Positions 1 through 5,386 of a stretch of DNA of 5,705 nt are shown here, piece by piece. This DNA comes from Chloroflexota bacterium (GTDB lineage: Bacteria; Chloroflexota; Limnocylindria; Limnocylindrales; CSP1-4): assembly GCA_004298915.1 (NCBI GenBank), contig SCTE01000065.1:1-5705 (forward strand). The letters are read 5' to 3'. The notes beneath the pieces were generated by a model. It saw only the letters and a list, made by a program, of their open reading frames with translations, was not told the origin of the DNA and ran no database searches. Within the stretch, counting starts at the first letter, position 1. Each line of letters opens with the position of its first letter. A program made the translations under genes and the position numbers.

Positions 1-242
1 GATGGGGCTTCCTGGCCCTCCGCGATTTCGACCAGGAGTGGGCGATGGCAACCGATCCCGACCTGTGGCGAGCCCTCGGCGGTCTCGACCGACGGACGCG
101 GGCCGCGCTGGTGATGACGACGCTTGACGGTTACACCCAGGTAGAGGTGGCCGATGTCTTCGGCGTGCCGCGCGGAACGGTCGCCAGCTGGCTGTCGCGC
201 GGTCGCGTGCGACTTCGCGCCGAACTCGAGTCGCACCGATGA
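1..242 (+). CDS. ECF-type RNA polymerase sigma factor, C-terminal part (5' end outside window)
   Basis: This is the 3' end of a sigma-70-family gene; the reading frame is open from base 3, so the true start lies upstream. The last 65 or so residues match sigma region 4, which binds the -35 promoter element. A helix starting LGGLDRRTRAALVMTTLDG is followed by the helix-turn-helix segment YTQVEVADVFGVPRGTVASW and the basic end LSRGRVRLRAELE, equivalent to the usual GTVKSRLSRAREKLR ending. Region 2 is not in the window, so the ECF subgroup cannot be assigned. The TGA stop overlaps the ATG of the next gene (ATGA), which implies translational coupling. By analogy with ECF operons the downstream membrane protein may control or be controlled by this factor, but that is inference. 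The internal ATG at 45 is not taken as the start, because the upstream in-frame sequence reads on as plausible sigma protein. Confidence 0.85.
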   Translation, partial: WGFLALRDFDQEWAMATDPDLWRALGGLDRRTRAALVMTTLDGYTQVEVADVFGVPRGTVASWLSRGRVRLRAELESHR

Positions 243-1756
243 CCGACGACTTCGATCCGCATCTGCGGGACCGGCTCGATCGGCTGGCCGCGGCCGTGCC
301 GCTGGCGCCGGCCGGCCCGACTGTCAACGTGCGCACCCAACGACCCGGGGTTCGCAGCCGCGGCCACTTCGGAGCGCTTGCCACGGTGACGCTGCTCCTG
401 ATCGTCGTGGCGGGATCGGGACTGCTCGGAGGTGGCCGCGGCGTTGGTGGCCGCGAGGCGGTCGGGTCCACGACCGATGGCGCCTTCAGCCTGACGATTC
501 GTTCGCCCACCGACCACTATCTCGCCAGGGACGCGATCGATGTGGCCGCGAGCCTCGAGTACGTTCGTGACGGCTCGATCGTCGTTGCGACGGCAGCCGA
601 TGTCGTCGGTTTCGGGGTCGAGCAGATCGGAGGCCCGCACCGAGTCGACCCCGTGACTCGCCAGAGTTGCCGCCAGTCCTCCTTCCAGGGTGGGAAGCCC
701 GAGCCGTATCCGTACGTCAAGTCCGGCGGCTTCTCGCCGGAGATGCCCGACGCGGAATTCATCAAGGCCTACCTCAACGTGTCGGGAAACAAGCCGGACC
801 CGACCCTCCGCCTTCCCGCGGGAACGTGGAGCATCTTCGCCGTCACCGACCTGGCCGAGGGTGACTGCGGCGGGACGGTGCGCCACCAACTCAAGGCTGC
901 GATCACGGTCGTTGTGGACGACGCCGACGTTGCGGTCGCGAGCCCCCCGGCGAGCCTCGACACCGCTGCGCCGAGCTCACCCCCGCCCCAGAGACCCGAT
1001 CGGACGTTTCCGGGGGTATGCCCTGCCATCGTCGTATCCATCAATCAGTGCGCCGGCTTTGCGGCGTGGGCAGTCGGTCGGTCCGGCCTCGCCCCGGGGC
1101 AGGTGCAACGCATCGAGATGACCCTGGGTCCGTGTCCGGGCGCTACTTCCTGCCCCGCCGGTGGTGTCGGATACGTGGTCGACGTTCACCTCGTGGCCGA
1201 CACGGGCGCGTCATCCGACCAACTCGTGAATTGCACGCGGATGCCAGGGTCGCTCGGAGGCATCAACTATCTCTGCGACGTATTGACCAACGGAGATGGC
1301 GAGGCTCTCCAGTACCCGAACCTTCTAACCCCGATATCGGGCGGCTACGACGACGTCCCTTGCGCGGGAACGGCGCCCGAGAACCCATGCGCAACCCCAC
1401 TCCCGACGATCGAGCCATCGGCGCTCTCCGTATCAACGCCGCTCACGATTAGTTCGGTCGAGGTCCCGATCGACCATGTCGGTGCCTATTCGATCGACCT
1501 CGGCGAGGCGGCGCTTCCGAACGGCATCCTCACGGCTGCGTCTGCAGCTGTGACCTCGTCGCCGACCGACCCGCTCGTGTCGTACGACGGGTACGCACTG
1601 GTCATCACGAGCCTGGACGGTGGTCCACCCTTCGAGAACTACTACGCCCATGGCTGGCGGCCGGGCGTAGAGCATGTGAAGGTGATCCTGAACTTCACGG
1701 TCCTGTCCTTCCAGCCCGGCGCTACCGTGACGGTCGCGAACGTAGATGTTCACTAG
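239..1756 (+). CDS. Single-pass membrane protein with large Cys-rich extracytoplasmic region, sigma-factor-linked
   Basis: This 505-residue protein is of unknown family. A charged N-terminal segment (1-43) precedes one hydrophobic helix (about 44-64, core GALATVTLLLIVVAGSGLL), so the remaining 440 residues should lie outside the membrane. The outer part has three blocks separated by Pro/Ser/Ala-rich linkers. Block 1 (about 80-228) has the motif LRLPAGTWSIFAVTD and then CGGTVRHQLKAA. Block 2 (about 257-386) is Cys-rich, and block 3 (about 395-505) is rich in beta-type residues. All ten Cys (144, 210, 261, 271, 299, 305, 332, 346, 375, 384) are extracytoplasmic, which suggests disulphides. The start overlaps the sigma stop (ATGA) and has no clear Shine-Dalgarno, consistent with coupled translation. 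The position is that of an anti-sigma gene, but the short cytoplasmic tail lacks the HxxxCxxC zinc motif of classical anti-sigma domains. An anti-sigma or sensor role is therefore only a guess. Block 1 recurs in the next gene. Confidence 0.8.
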   Translation: MTDDFDPHLRDRLDRLAAAVPLAPAGPTVNVRTQRPGVRSRGHFGALATVTLLLIVVAGSGLLGGGRGVGGREAVGSTTDGAFSLTIRSPTDHYLARDAIDVAASLEYVRDGSIVVATAADVVGFGVEQIGGPHRVDPVTRQSCRQSSFQGGKPEPYPYVKSGGFSPEMPDAEFIKAYLNVSGNKPDPTLRLPAGTWSIFAVTDLAEGDCGGTVRHQLKAAITVVVDDADVAVASPPASLDTAAPSSPPPQRPDRTFPGVCPAIVVSINQCAGFAAWAVGRSGLAPGQVQRIEMTLGPCPGATSCPAGGVGYVVDVHLVADTGASSDQLVNCTRMPGSLGGINYLCDVLTNGDGEALQYPNLLTPISGGYDDVPCAGTAPENPCATPLPTIEPSALSVSTPLTISSVEVPIDHVGAYSIDLGEAALPNGILTAASAAVTSSPTDPLVSYDGYALVITSLDGGPPFENYYAHGWRPGVEHVKVILNFTVLSFQPGATVTVANVDVH

Positions 1757-1852
1757 ATAGGCGGGCCTGGCATTCGGGCGCTCCGGAAGGCGGCTTCGAT
1801 CTCGCAGACCATTTTCGTGGTAATGAGATGTGACGACCCAGCCTGGGATCGC

Positions 1853-1857
1853 GGAGG
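1853..1857 (+). promoter_or_regulatory. Shine-Dalgarno GGAGG that decides the lipoprotein start
   Basis: GGAGG lies 10 bases before the ATG at 1868. It supports this ATG over the in-frame GTG at 1817, which would add 17 non-hydrophobic residues in front of the signal peptide. It is the only good Shine-Dalgarno I see in front of a gene here; the other starts are overlapping or possibly leaderless. Confidence 0.6.
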
Positions 1858-1867
1858 ACGGGGCACG

Positions 1868-2461
1868 ATGAATCGAACCAGCGTCATTCTGGTCGCCCTC
1901 GCCCTTGCGGCATCGGCTTGCTCGAGCCCGGTCCAGCCGACGCCGACGGCACTGCCCTCCCCAGACACGTCGACGGACGAAACCCCGGCCACGACGCTCG
2001 ATGCGCAGCCGGTGTCGGCCACAGGTTCAGACGCCCTGTTCACCGTGACCGTATCCATCCCGAGTGCGCAGGTCACGGCGACGACCGCCATCGAGCCCGT
2101 CGCTCGGGTCGGGTACGTCGGGCCGCTGGCCTCGGTCGACGTCCATCACGGGGCGCCGCTCGTGTACTGGTCGATTCACGAGCTCGGTGGTCAGCGCGCG
2201 ATGATCGGAGGAGTCGACACGGTCTGCCTCCAATCGACCCTCGTCGCAGGTCAGATCGCCAAGCAGGAGTTCGCGAAGTCGGGCGGGATCAGCGAGGACC
2301 CGCGCACGGGATTCGACCTTGCCTGGTTCCGCCAGCCGCTCCTCCGCCTTCCCGCCGGACGATGGTCGATCAGCGCGACGTTCGACGGAACCCTCGGCGG
2401 TTGCGGTGGAGAGCGCCATCAGGTGAGCGCGGCCGTCGAGGTCGATGTCGTGGGTCAATGA
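1868..2461 (+). CDS. Putative secreted lipoprotein sharing a domain with the upstream membrane protein
   Basis: This 197-residue protein starts with a typical lipoprotein signal: basic MNR, a hydrophobic core SVILVALALAAS, then AC at 17-18. Cys18 is the probable lipidated residue; the -3 position is Ala where Leu is usual, so the lipobox is imperfect. A flexible Pro/Thr/Ser-rich tether (about 19-52) leads into one domain (about 55-196). This domain aligns by eye with residues 80-228 of the upstream protein. Both have a KSGG motif, then LRLPAGRWSISA (159-170 here), then CGGERHQVSAAVEVDV (179-194 here). Cys120 and Cys179 correspond to Cys144 and Cys210 upstream, a likely disulphide. I do not recognise the family and assign no function. 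The gene lies 111 bp after the membrane protein gene on the same strand and may be co-transcribed. An anchored, signal-sensing or partner-binding role is inference from context only. Confidence 0.8.
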   Translation: MNRTSVILVALALAASACSSPVQPTPTALPSPDTSTDETPATTLDAQPVSATGSDALFTVTVSIPSAQVTATTAIEPVARVGYVGPLASVDVHHGAPLVYWSIHELGGQRAMIGGVDTVCLQSTLVAGQIAKQEFAKSGGISEDPRTGFDLAWFRQPLLRLPAGRWSISATFDGTLGGCGGERHQVSAAVEVDVVGQ

Positions 2462-2679
2462 GCGCGGGCAGGTCTGTGCGGAGAGCACCCCGCTCGGGCG
2501 GCGCAGGGGAGAGGCCCGGGCAGGACCGGGACTCGACGCCTCCGAGATTCGGAAGCTTGAACTGCCCGGCGTCGAGTGCATGGACGTGCCACGTTCCATC
2601 CCGTGCCGCAAGGTCACCCGGCCCGCGGTCGGGAGCCGTCAGGAAGCCTCCACTGAGTCGTTGCACGCTCGGATTGGAT

Positions 2680-2703
2680 CCGGGACGGCGTTCCTGGTCC
2701 CGG
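2680..2703. repeat. Perfect 7-bp inverted repeat, possible RNA hairpin
   Basis: CCGGGAC (2680-2686) and GTCCCGG (2697-2703) are exact reverse complements around a 10-base loop. Two further pairs form beyond a T-T mismatch. It could fold as a hairpin 219 bases after the lipoprotein stop. There is no following T-run, so a classical intrinsic terminator is not supported; a structured 3' region or a chance GC-rich dyad are both possible. Confidence 0.35.
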
Positions 2704-2790
2704 TTCGGCGCTTCGGGGCCGGCTTCGCGACGCGTCCTGTGCCTGCGGTGTCCATGCAGCCGACATGTGGATCCACAAGCGGGCATTTGG

Positions 2791-2866
2791 GCCGGCACGC
2801 GCCCGACACGCGCCCGGCATTGGCCGGCGCGCGAGCCGGCACACGGGCCCGGCGGGCAGGACGCCC
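2791..2866. repeat. Cluster of short GC-rich direct and inverted repeats
   Basis: An 11-bp unit is repeated in tandem, CACGCGCCCGA (2796-2806) then CACGCGCCCGG (2807-2817). GCCGGCACGCG at 2791-2801 recurs as GCCGGCACACG at 2835-2845, exactly 44 bp (four 11-bp steps) later. A GCGC-c-CGGC / GCCGGCGC stem (2810-2830) closes an ATTG loop. GGGC-aggac-GCCC (2854-2866) makes another small dyad. The cluster is non-coding as far as I can see. It could be a structured RNA element, a protein-binding array or simple GC-rich drift. Confidence 0.4.
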
Positions 2867-2990
2867 CCCCGGCCGAGCCGCAACCGATGGGCAGCGGCGC
2901 GCGCGGGCCACGCTTCCCTCCGGCCCGCTTGTCCCCAAAGCCGCGCGAGGCAAGGCCCAGCCTCGCGGTCGACCAGTGAGTTTCGAGCGC

Positions 2991-3010
2991 CGGGAGCGAA
3001 GGCCCTCCCG
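2991..3010. promoter_or_regulatory. Operator-like dyad next to the hydratase promoter box
   Basis: CGGGAG (2991-2996) and CTCCCG (3005-3010) are exact inverted halves around 8 bases. They end immediately before the TAGGAT box at 3011. If that box is a -10 element, this 20-bp dyad fills the spacer and -35 side of the promoter, where a dimeric regulator could bind. No T-tract follows, so a terminator is less likely. Function is inferred from position only. Confidence 0.35.
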
Positions 3011-3016
3011 TAGGAT
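3011..3016 (+). promoter_or_regulatory. Candidate -10 box (TAGGAT) for a leaderless hydratase mRNA
   Basis: TAGGAT fits the TANNNT -10 pattern and is followed by exactly six bases and then the ATG at 3023. That would place the transcription start on or next to the start codon, as in leaderless mRNAs of many high-GC bacteria. No clear Shine-Dalgarno and no clear -35 hexamer is present. The minus-strand gene starting at 5354 has the same layout. Confidence 0.45.
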
Positions 3017-3022
3017 GGGCTG

Positions 3023-3835
3023 ATGCCGACGACGCTCCGCCTCACGCGATCCGGGCCATCCGACGTGGTGGCGCGCGTGACCCTCGCGCGTCCCGAGGCC
3101 CACAACGCGTTCGATGCGAGCGTGATCGCCGAGCTCGCCGGGGCATTCGCCGCCCTCGCCCGAGAGGACGCTACGACACTGCGCGCGGTCGTGCTGGCCG
3201 GCGATGGACCGTCGTTCTGCGCCGGCGCCGATATCGCATGGATGCGGGCCGCCATGCAACTCGATGTCGAGGGCAACGAACAGGATGCGATGGCCATGGC
3301 CGACATGTTCGAGATCATCGACACCTGCCCGGTGCCCGTGATCGCGCGGGTCCACGGGGCGGCGCTCGGCGGCGGCATGGGGCTGTGCGCGGTTGCGGAC
3401 CTGGTGATCGCCGAATCCGGCGCGAAGTTCGGGTTCACCGAGACGCGTCTGGGGATCCTGCCCGCGGTGATCGCGCCGTTCGTGATCGCCAAGATCGGCG
3501 AATCGCACGCCCGGGCGCTCTTCCCGGGCGGGCGTCGGTTCGATGCCCTGCGGGCGCAGCGGATCGGGCTCGTCCACGAGGTCGTCGAAGGCGACGAGGC
3601 CCTCGATGCAGCCGTGGATACCGCCATCGCCGACATCCTGGCATCGGGCCCGACGGCGGCACGCGCGGCGAAGGCGATCGTCCGCGAGGTTCGTGGGCTC
3701 GGTCACGGCTCCTCGAAGTGGCACACCGCGCGGGTCATCGCCCGCCAGCGCACGAGCCCCGAGGCGCAGGAGGGCTTCGGCGCCTTCACCGAGAAGCGCC
3801 GTCCAGCGTGGGATGCATCGAGCGACGATCGATGA
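3023..3835 (+). CDS. Enoyl-CoA hydratase/isomerase family protein, probable methylglutaconyl-CoA hydratase (LiuC-like)
   Basis: This is a full-length crotonase-fold protein of 270 residues, the usual size. The family marks occur in order: RPEAHNAF (23-30), the first oxyanion-hole segment SFCAGADIAWM (64-74), the second one HGAALGGGMGL (111-121), FGFTETRLGILPAVIAPF (136-153) and the C-terminal EGFGAFTEKRRPAW (250-263). Glu140 matches the second catalytic Glu of crotonase (rat Glu164), while the first (rat Glu144) is replaced by Gly120. As I recall, bacterial LiuC-type 3-methylglutaconyl-CoA hydratases share this Gly and the LxPAVIxPF stretch. LiuC makes HMG-CoA in leucine degradation. The biotin carboxylase at the right edge, possibly the methylcrotonyl-CoA carboxylase step before it, supports this. 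The enzyme should be cytoplasmic. The substrate remains inferred; a generic enoyl-CoA hydratase is the alternative. The stop overlaps the next start (ATGA), so the GNAT gene is coupled to it. Confidence 0.85.
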   Translation: MPTTLRLTRSGPSDVVARVTLARPEAHNAFDASVIAELAGAFAALAREDATTLRAVVLAGDGPSFCAGADIAWMRAAMQLDVEGNEQDAMAMADMFEIIDTCPVPVIARVHGAALGGGMGLCAVADLVIAESGAKFGFTETRLGILPAVIAPFVIAKIGESHARALFPGGRRFDALRAQRIGLVHEVVEGDEALDAAVDTAIADILASGPTAARAAKAIVREVRGLGHGSSKWHTARVIARQRTSPEAQEGFGAFTEKRRPAWDASSDDR

Positions 3836-4668
3836 CCCGCTCGGCGCGGGACCTTCCGTACTGGCTGGAGATGGCCGAGGCCCTCGCGTGGGCCGACATG
3901 GTCGCGGCGCTCGCCGATGTGGGTCACCCGCTCGGAGCCCAGGTCACCAGGTCAAGTGACGGCGTGACGTTCGCGCTCCGCGCGATCGATTCGGGATTCT
4001 TCAACCGATCGGTCGGGCTCGGGGCGGGCCGACCTGCGACCAGGGCCGCAGTGCGACGGATCCTCCGGACGTTCCACGAGGCCGGCCAGTCGAGCTTCAC
4101 GGTCCAGGTCAGCCCGTTTGCTCGCCCGTCCGCGATCGAGTCGTGGCTCGAGGCGGCCGGCCTCCGTCGCGGATCACGGTGGGCCAAGGTCTGGCGAGAC
4201 ACGATCGATCCACCCGTCGAGCGCACCTCGCTCAGGATCGAAGCCATCGGGCCCGAACATCGCGAGGGCTGGAACCATGTCACGCTCACGGCCTTCGAGT
4301 TTCCCGAGGTGCTGGCGCCCTTCGGGGAGGCGACGCTCGGGCGGCCGGATTGGCATCACTTCCTTGCCTTCGACGGCGATCGTGCCGTGGGAGCGGGCGC
4401 ACTCTATGTCATGGGCCATGTCGGATGGCTCGGCTTCGGGGCCACCCTCGAGAGCCATCGAGGACGTGGGTCGCAGAGCGCGATCTTTGCCCGACGGATT
4501 CGGGCGGCCGCGGAGCTGGGGGTCAAGCTCCTTGTCACCGAGACCGGGGAGGAGCTCCCGGACCGCCCGAACCCGTCCTACCGGAACATGCTGCGGGCGG
4601 GTTTCCGGCTGGCCTATCCCCGCCAGAACTGGCTGGAGCCCGCCGCCCCGGAGGCACCTGAAGCCTAG
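3832..4668 (+). CDS. GNAT-family N-acetyltransferase with a diverged N-terminal half
   Basis: This protein of 278 residues is about twice the size of a minimal GNAT domain. The C-terminal half (about 133-270) is the recognisable acetyltransferase. It has strands with FLAFDGDRAVGAGALYV (177-193), then WLGFGATLESHRGRGSQSAI (199-218) containing the acetyl-CoA pyrophosphate loop (HRGRGSQSA), and the closing NPSYRNMLRAGFRLAYPRQ (247-265). The N-terminal half (about 5-122) includes NRSVGLGAG and ends with WLEAAGLRRGSRWAKVWRD (105-123), which resembles the end of a GNAT fold with its AAGLRRG turn. It is probably a degenerate second GNAT unit without the CoA loop. The start at 3832 lies inside the hydratase stop (ATGA) and has no Shine-Dalgarno, implying coupled translation. 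The acceptor substrate is unknown; a link to acyl-CoA catabolism is suggested by position only. Confidence 0.8.
   Translation: MTRSARDLPYWLEMAEALAWADMVAALADVGHPLGAQVTRSSDGVTFALRAIDSGFFNRSVGLGAGRPATRAAVRRILRTFHEAGQSSFTVQVSPFARPSAIESWLEAAGLRRGSRWAKVWRDTIDPPVERTSLRIEAIGPEHREGWNHVTLTAFEFPEVLAPFGEATLGRPDWHHFLAFDGDRAVGAGALYVMGHVGWLGFGATLESHRGRGSQSAIFARRIRAAAELGVKLLVTETGEELPDRPNPSYRNMLRAGFRLAYPRQNWLEPAAPEAPEA
4665..4668. other. Shared CTAG: overlapping stop codons of convergent genes
   Basis: TAG at 4666-4668 ends the GNAT gene on the plus strand. The complement of CTA at 4665-4667 is TAG, ending the deiodinase-like gene on the minus strand. The genes thus meet tail to tail with a 4-bp overlap and no room for a terminator between them, so each transcript probably runs antisense into the other gene. 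Confidence 0.85.
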
Positions 4669-5354
4669 GTGCCCTGGTCCTCCGGTCGAGCCTCGATGAT
4701 GATCGCGACTTCATCGAGCGGCTTGCGGGTCAGGTCCGGAACCTCGGCGTCGAGCGCCGGATAGCCGACGGGCAGGAGCACGAAGGGCCGCTCGTTGGCG
4801 GGCCGGTCGAGGATCTCGCGCAGGAATCCCATCGGGGATGGCGTGTGCGTCAGCGTTGCGAGACCCATCCGGTGGATCGCGCTGATGAACATCCCGCAGG
4901 CGATCCCGACACTCTCCCGCGCGTAGTAGTGCTTCTTCGGGCTGCCGTCGGCGAAGGTGCCGTGGACCTGCTCGAACAGCACCACGATCCAGGGCACGTC
5001 ATCGAGGAAGTCCTTGTGCCAGTCGGTCCCGATCGGCTCGAGCGCGGCCAGCCACTCGGCTGGCATGCGGCCTCCCTCGTAGCTCTGCCGCTCCTCCTCC
5101 TCGGCCGCGAGCCGGATCCGATGCTTGAGCGCGGGGTCGCTGATGGCCACGAACGTCCAGGGTTGCTGGTGCGCGCCCGATGGCGCCGTGGACGCGGCGG
5201 CGATGGCCAGCTCGATGGCCCGCCGGGGAACGGGCTCCGAGGAGAACATCCGCACGCTCCTCCGCGCGTCCATTTCGGCATGGATGGCAGTCGCGCGGGC
5301 CACGACCTCGTCGGGCGATGGACGGGGCGGTCGATAGGGCACGAATCGGGGCAT
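4665..5354 (-). CDS. Nitroreductase-family flavoprotein, iodotyrosine deiodinase-like
   Basis: This is a 229-residue FMN-dependent nitroreductase-fold protein, complete and without a membrane anchor. RRSVRMFSSEPVP (31-43) and STAPSGAHQQPWTFV (55-69) are the FMN-phosphate and flavin-binding segments. KKHYYARESVGIACGMF (140-156) and LLPVGYPALDAEVPDLTRKP (193-212) closely match the iodotyrosine deiodinase (IYD) branch. In human IYD, Glu157, Tyr161 and Lys182 hold the halotyrosine zwitterion. Here Glu88, Tyr92 (EEERQSY) and Lys114 (DWHKDFL) occupy the same places. IYD reductively removes halogen from mono- and di-halotyrosine, and soluble bacterial homologues are known. A halotyrosine dehalogenase is therefore the best guess, with another quinone or nitro-reducing role possible. 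The ATG at 5354 follows a TAGAAT box by six bases, and no Shine-Dalgarno is seen. The stop codon overlaps that of the convergent GNAT gene. Confidence 0.85.
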   Translation of the reverse strand: MPRFVPYRPPRPSPDEVVARATAIHAEMDARRSVRMFSSEPVPRRAIELAIAAASTAPSGAHQQPWTFVAISDPALKHRIRLAAEEEERQSYEGGRMPAEWLAALEPIGTDWHKDFLDDVPWIVVLFEQVHGTFADGSPKKHYYARESVGIACGMFISAIHRMGLATLTHTPSPMGFLREILDRPANERPFVLLPVGYPALDAEVPDLTRKPLDEVAIIIEARPEDQGT

Positions 5355-5386
5355 CCCGGCATTCTACGTGCGACAATCGCGACACG
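5355..5386. promoter_or_regulatory. 32-bp divergent promoter region between deiodinase-like gene and HTH-carboxylase gene
   Basis: Both start codons face away from this very short spacer. On the minus strand TAGAAT (5361-5366) is one base off the -10 consensus and sits six bases before the ATG, a leaderless layout. On the plus strand GACAAT (5372-5377) is a weaker -10 candidate nine bases before the ATG. GCGACA occurs twice with 9-bp spacing (5370-5375 and 5379-5384), and GCGA-CAA-TCGC (5370-5380) is a small dyad. The two promoters must overlap or extend into the coding regions, so one bound protein could affect both. The HTH domain encoded next door is a candidate, which is inference. Confidence 0.45.

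Larger units (their letters stand above)
2462..3022. other. 561-bp intergenic region with no convincing gene
   Basis: Open frames cross this stretch on both strands, but their translations are Arg/Pro/Ala/Gly-rich and low in complexity. They show no recognisable motif and look like by-products of high GC. No tRNA or rRNA signature and no CRISPR-like spacing is visible. What can be seen is a perfect 7-bp inverted repeat (2680-2703), a 12-bp palindrome (2766-2777), a GC-rich repeat cluster (2791-2866), and a dyad plus TAGGAT box just before the next gene. Any terminator for the upstream genes would have to lie here, but no hairpin has a T-tract. Confidence 0.6.

Noticed and set aside
239..370. 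Zinc-binding anti-sigma domain at the N-terminus of the membrane protein
   Set aside because: There is no Cys in the first 143 residues, so the HxxxCxxC motif is absent.
131..889. 252-residue minus-strand open frame opposite the sigma factor and membrane protein genes
   Set aside because: No motif is seen, and the plus strand has the sigma region 4 and a clear transmembrane protein.
1817..1867. GTG start 17 codons upstream of the lipoprotein ATG
   Set aside because: It would put polar residues before the signal peptide, while GGAGG and the MNR-hydrophobic-Cys signal support 1868.
2680..2703. Intrinsic terminator for the lipoprotein transcript
   Set aside because: The stem is good but no T-tract follows and it lies over 200 bases after the stop, so it is listed only as an inverted repeat.
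2766..2777. Perfect 12-bp palindrome TGTGGATCCACA
   Set aside because: About one such palindrome is expected by chance in a window of this size, and it is far from any start codon.
2445..3023. 192-residue plus-strand open frame over the intergenic region
   Set aside because: It overlaps the lipoprotein end, has an Arg/Pro/Ala-rich low-complexity translation and no recognisable motif, and ends on the hydratase start.
2614..3724. Long minus-strand open frames (340-361 residues) opposite the hydratase
   Set aside because: They are antisense shadows of a clearly recognised crotonase gene, produced by GC-rich codon use.
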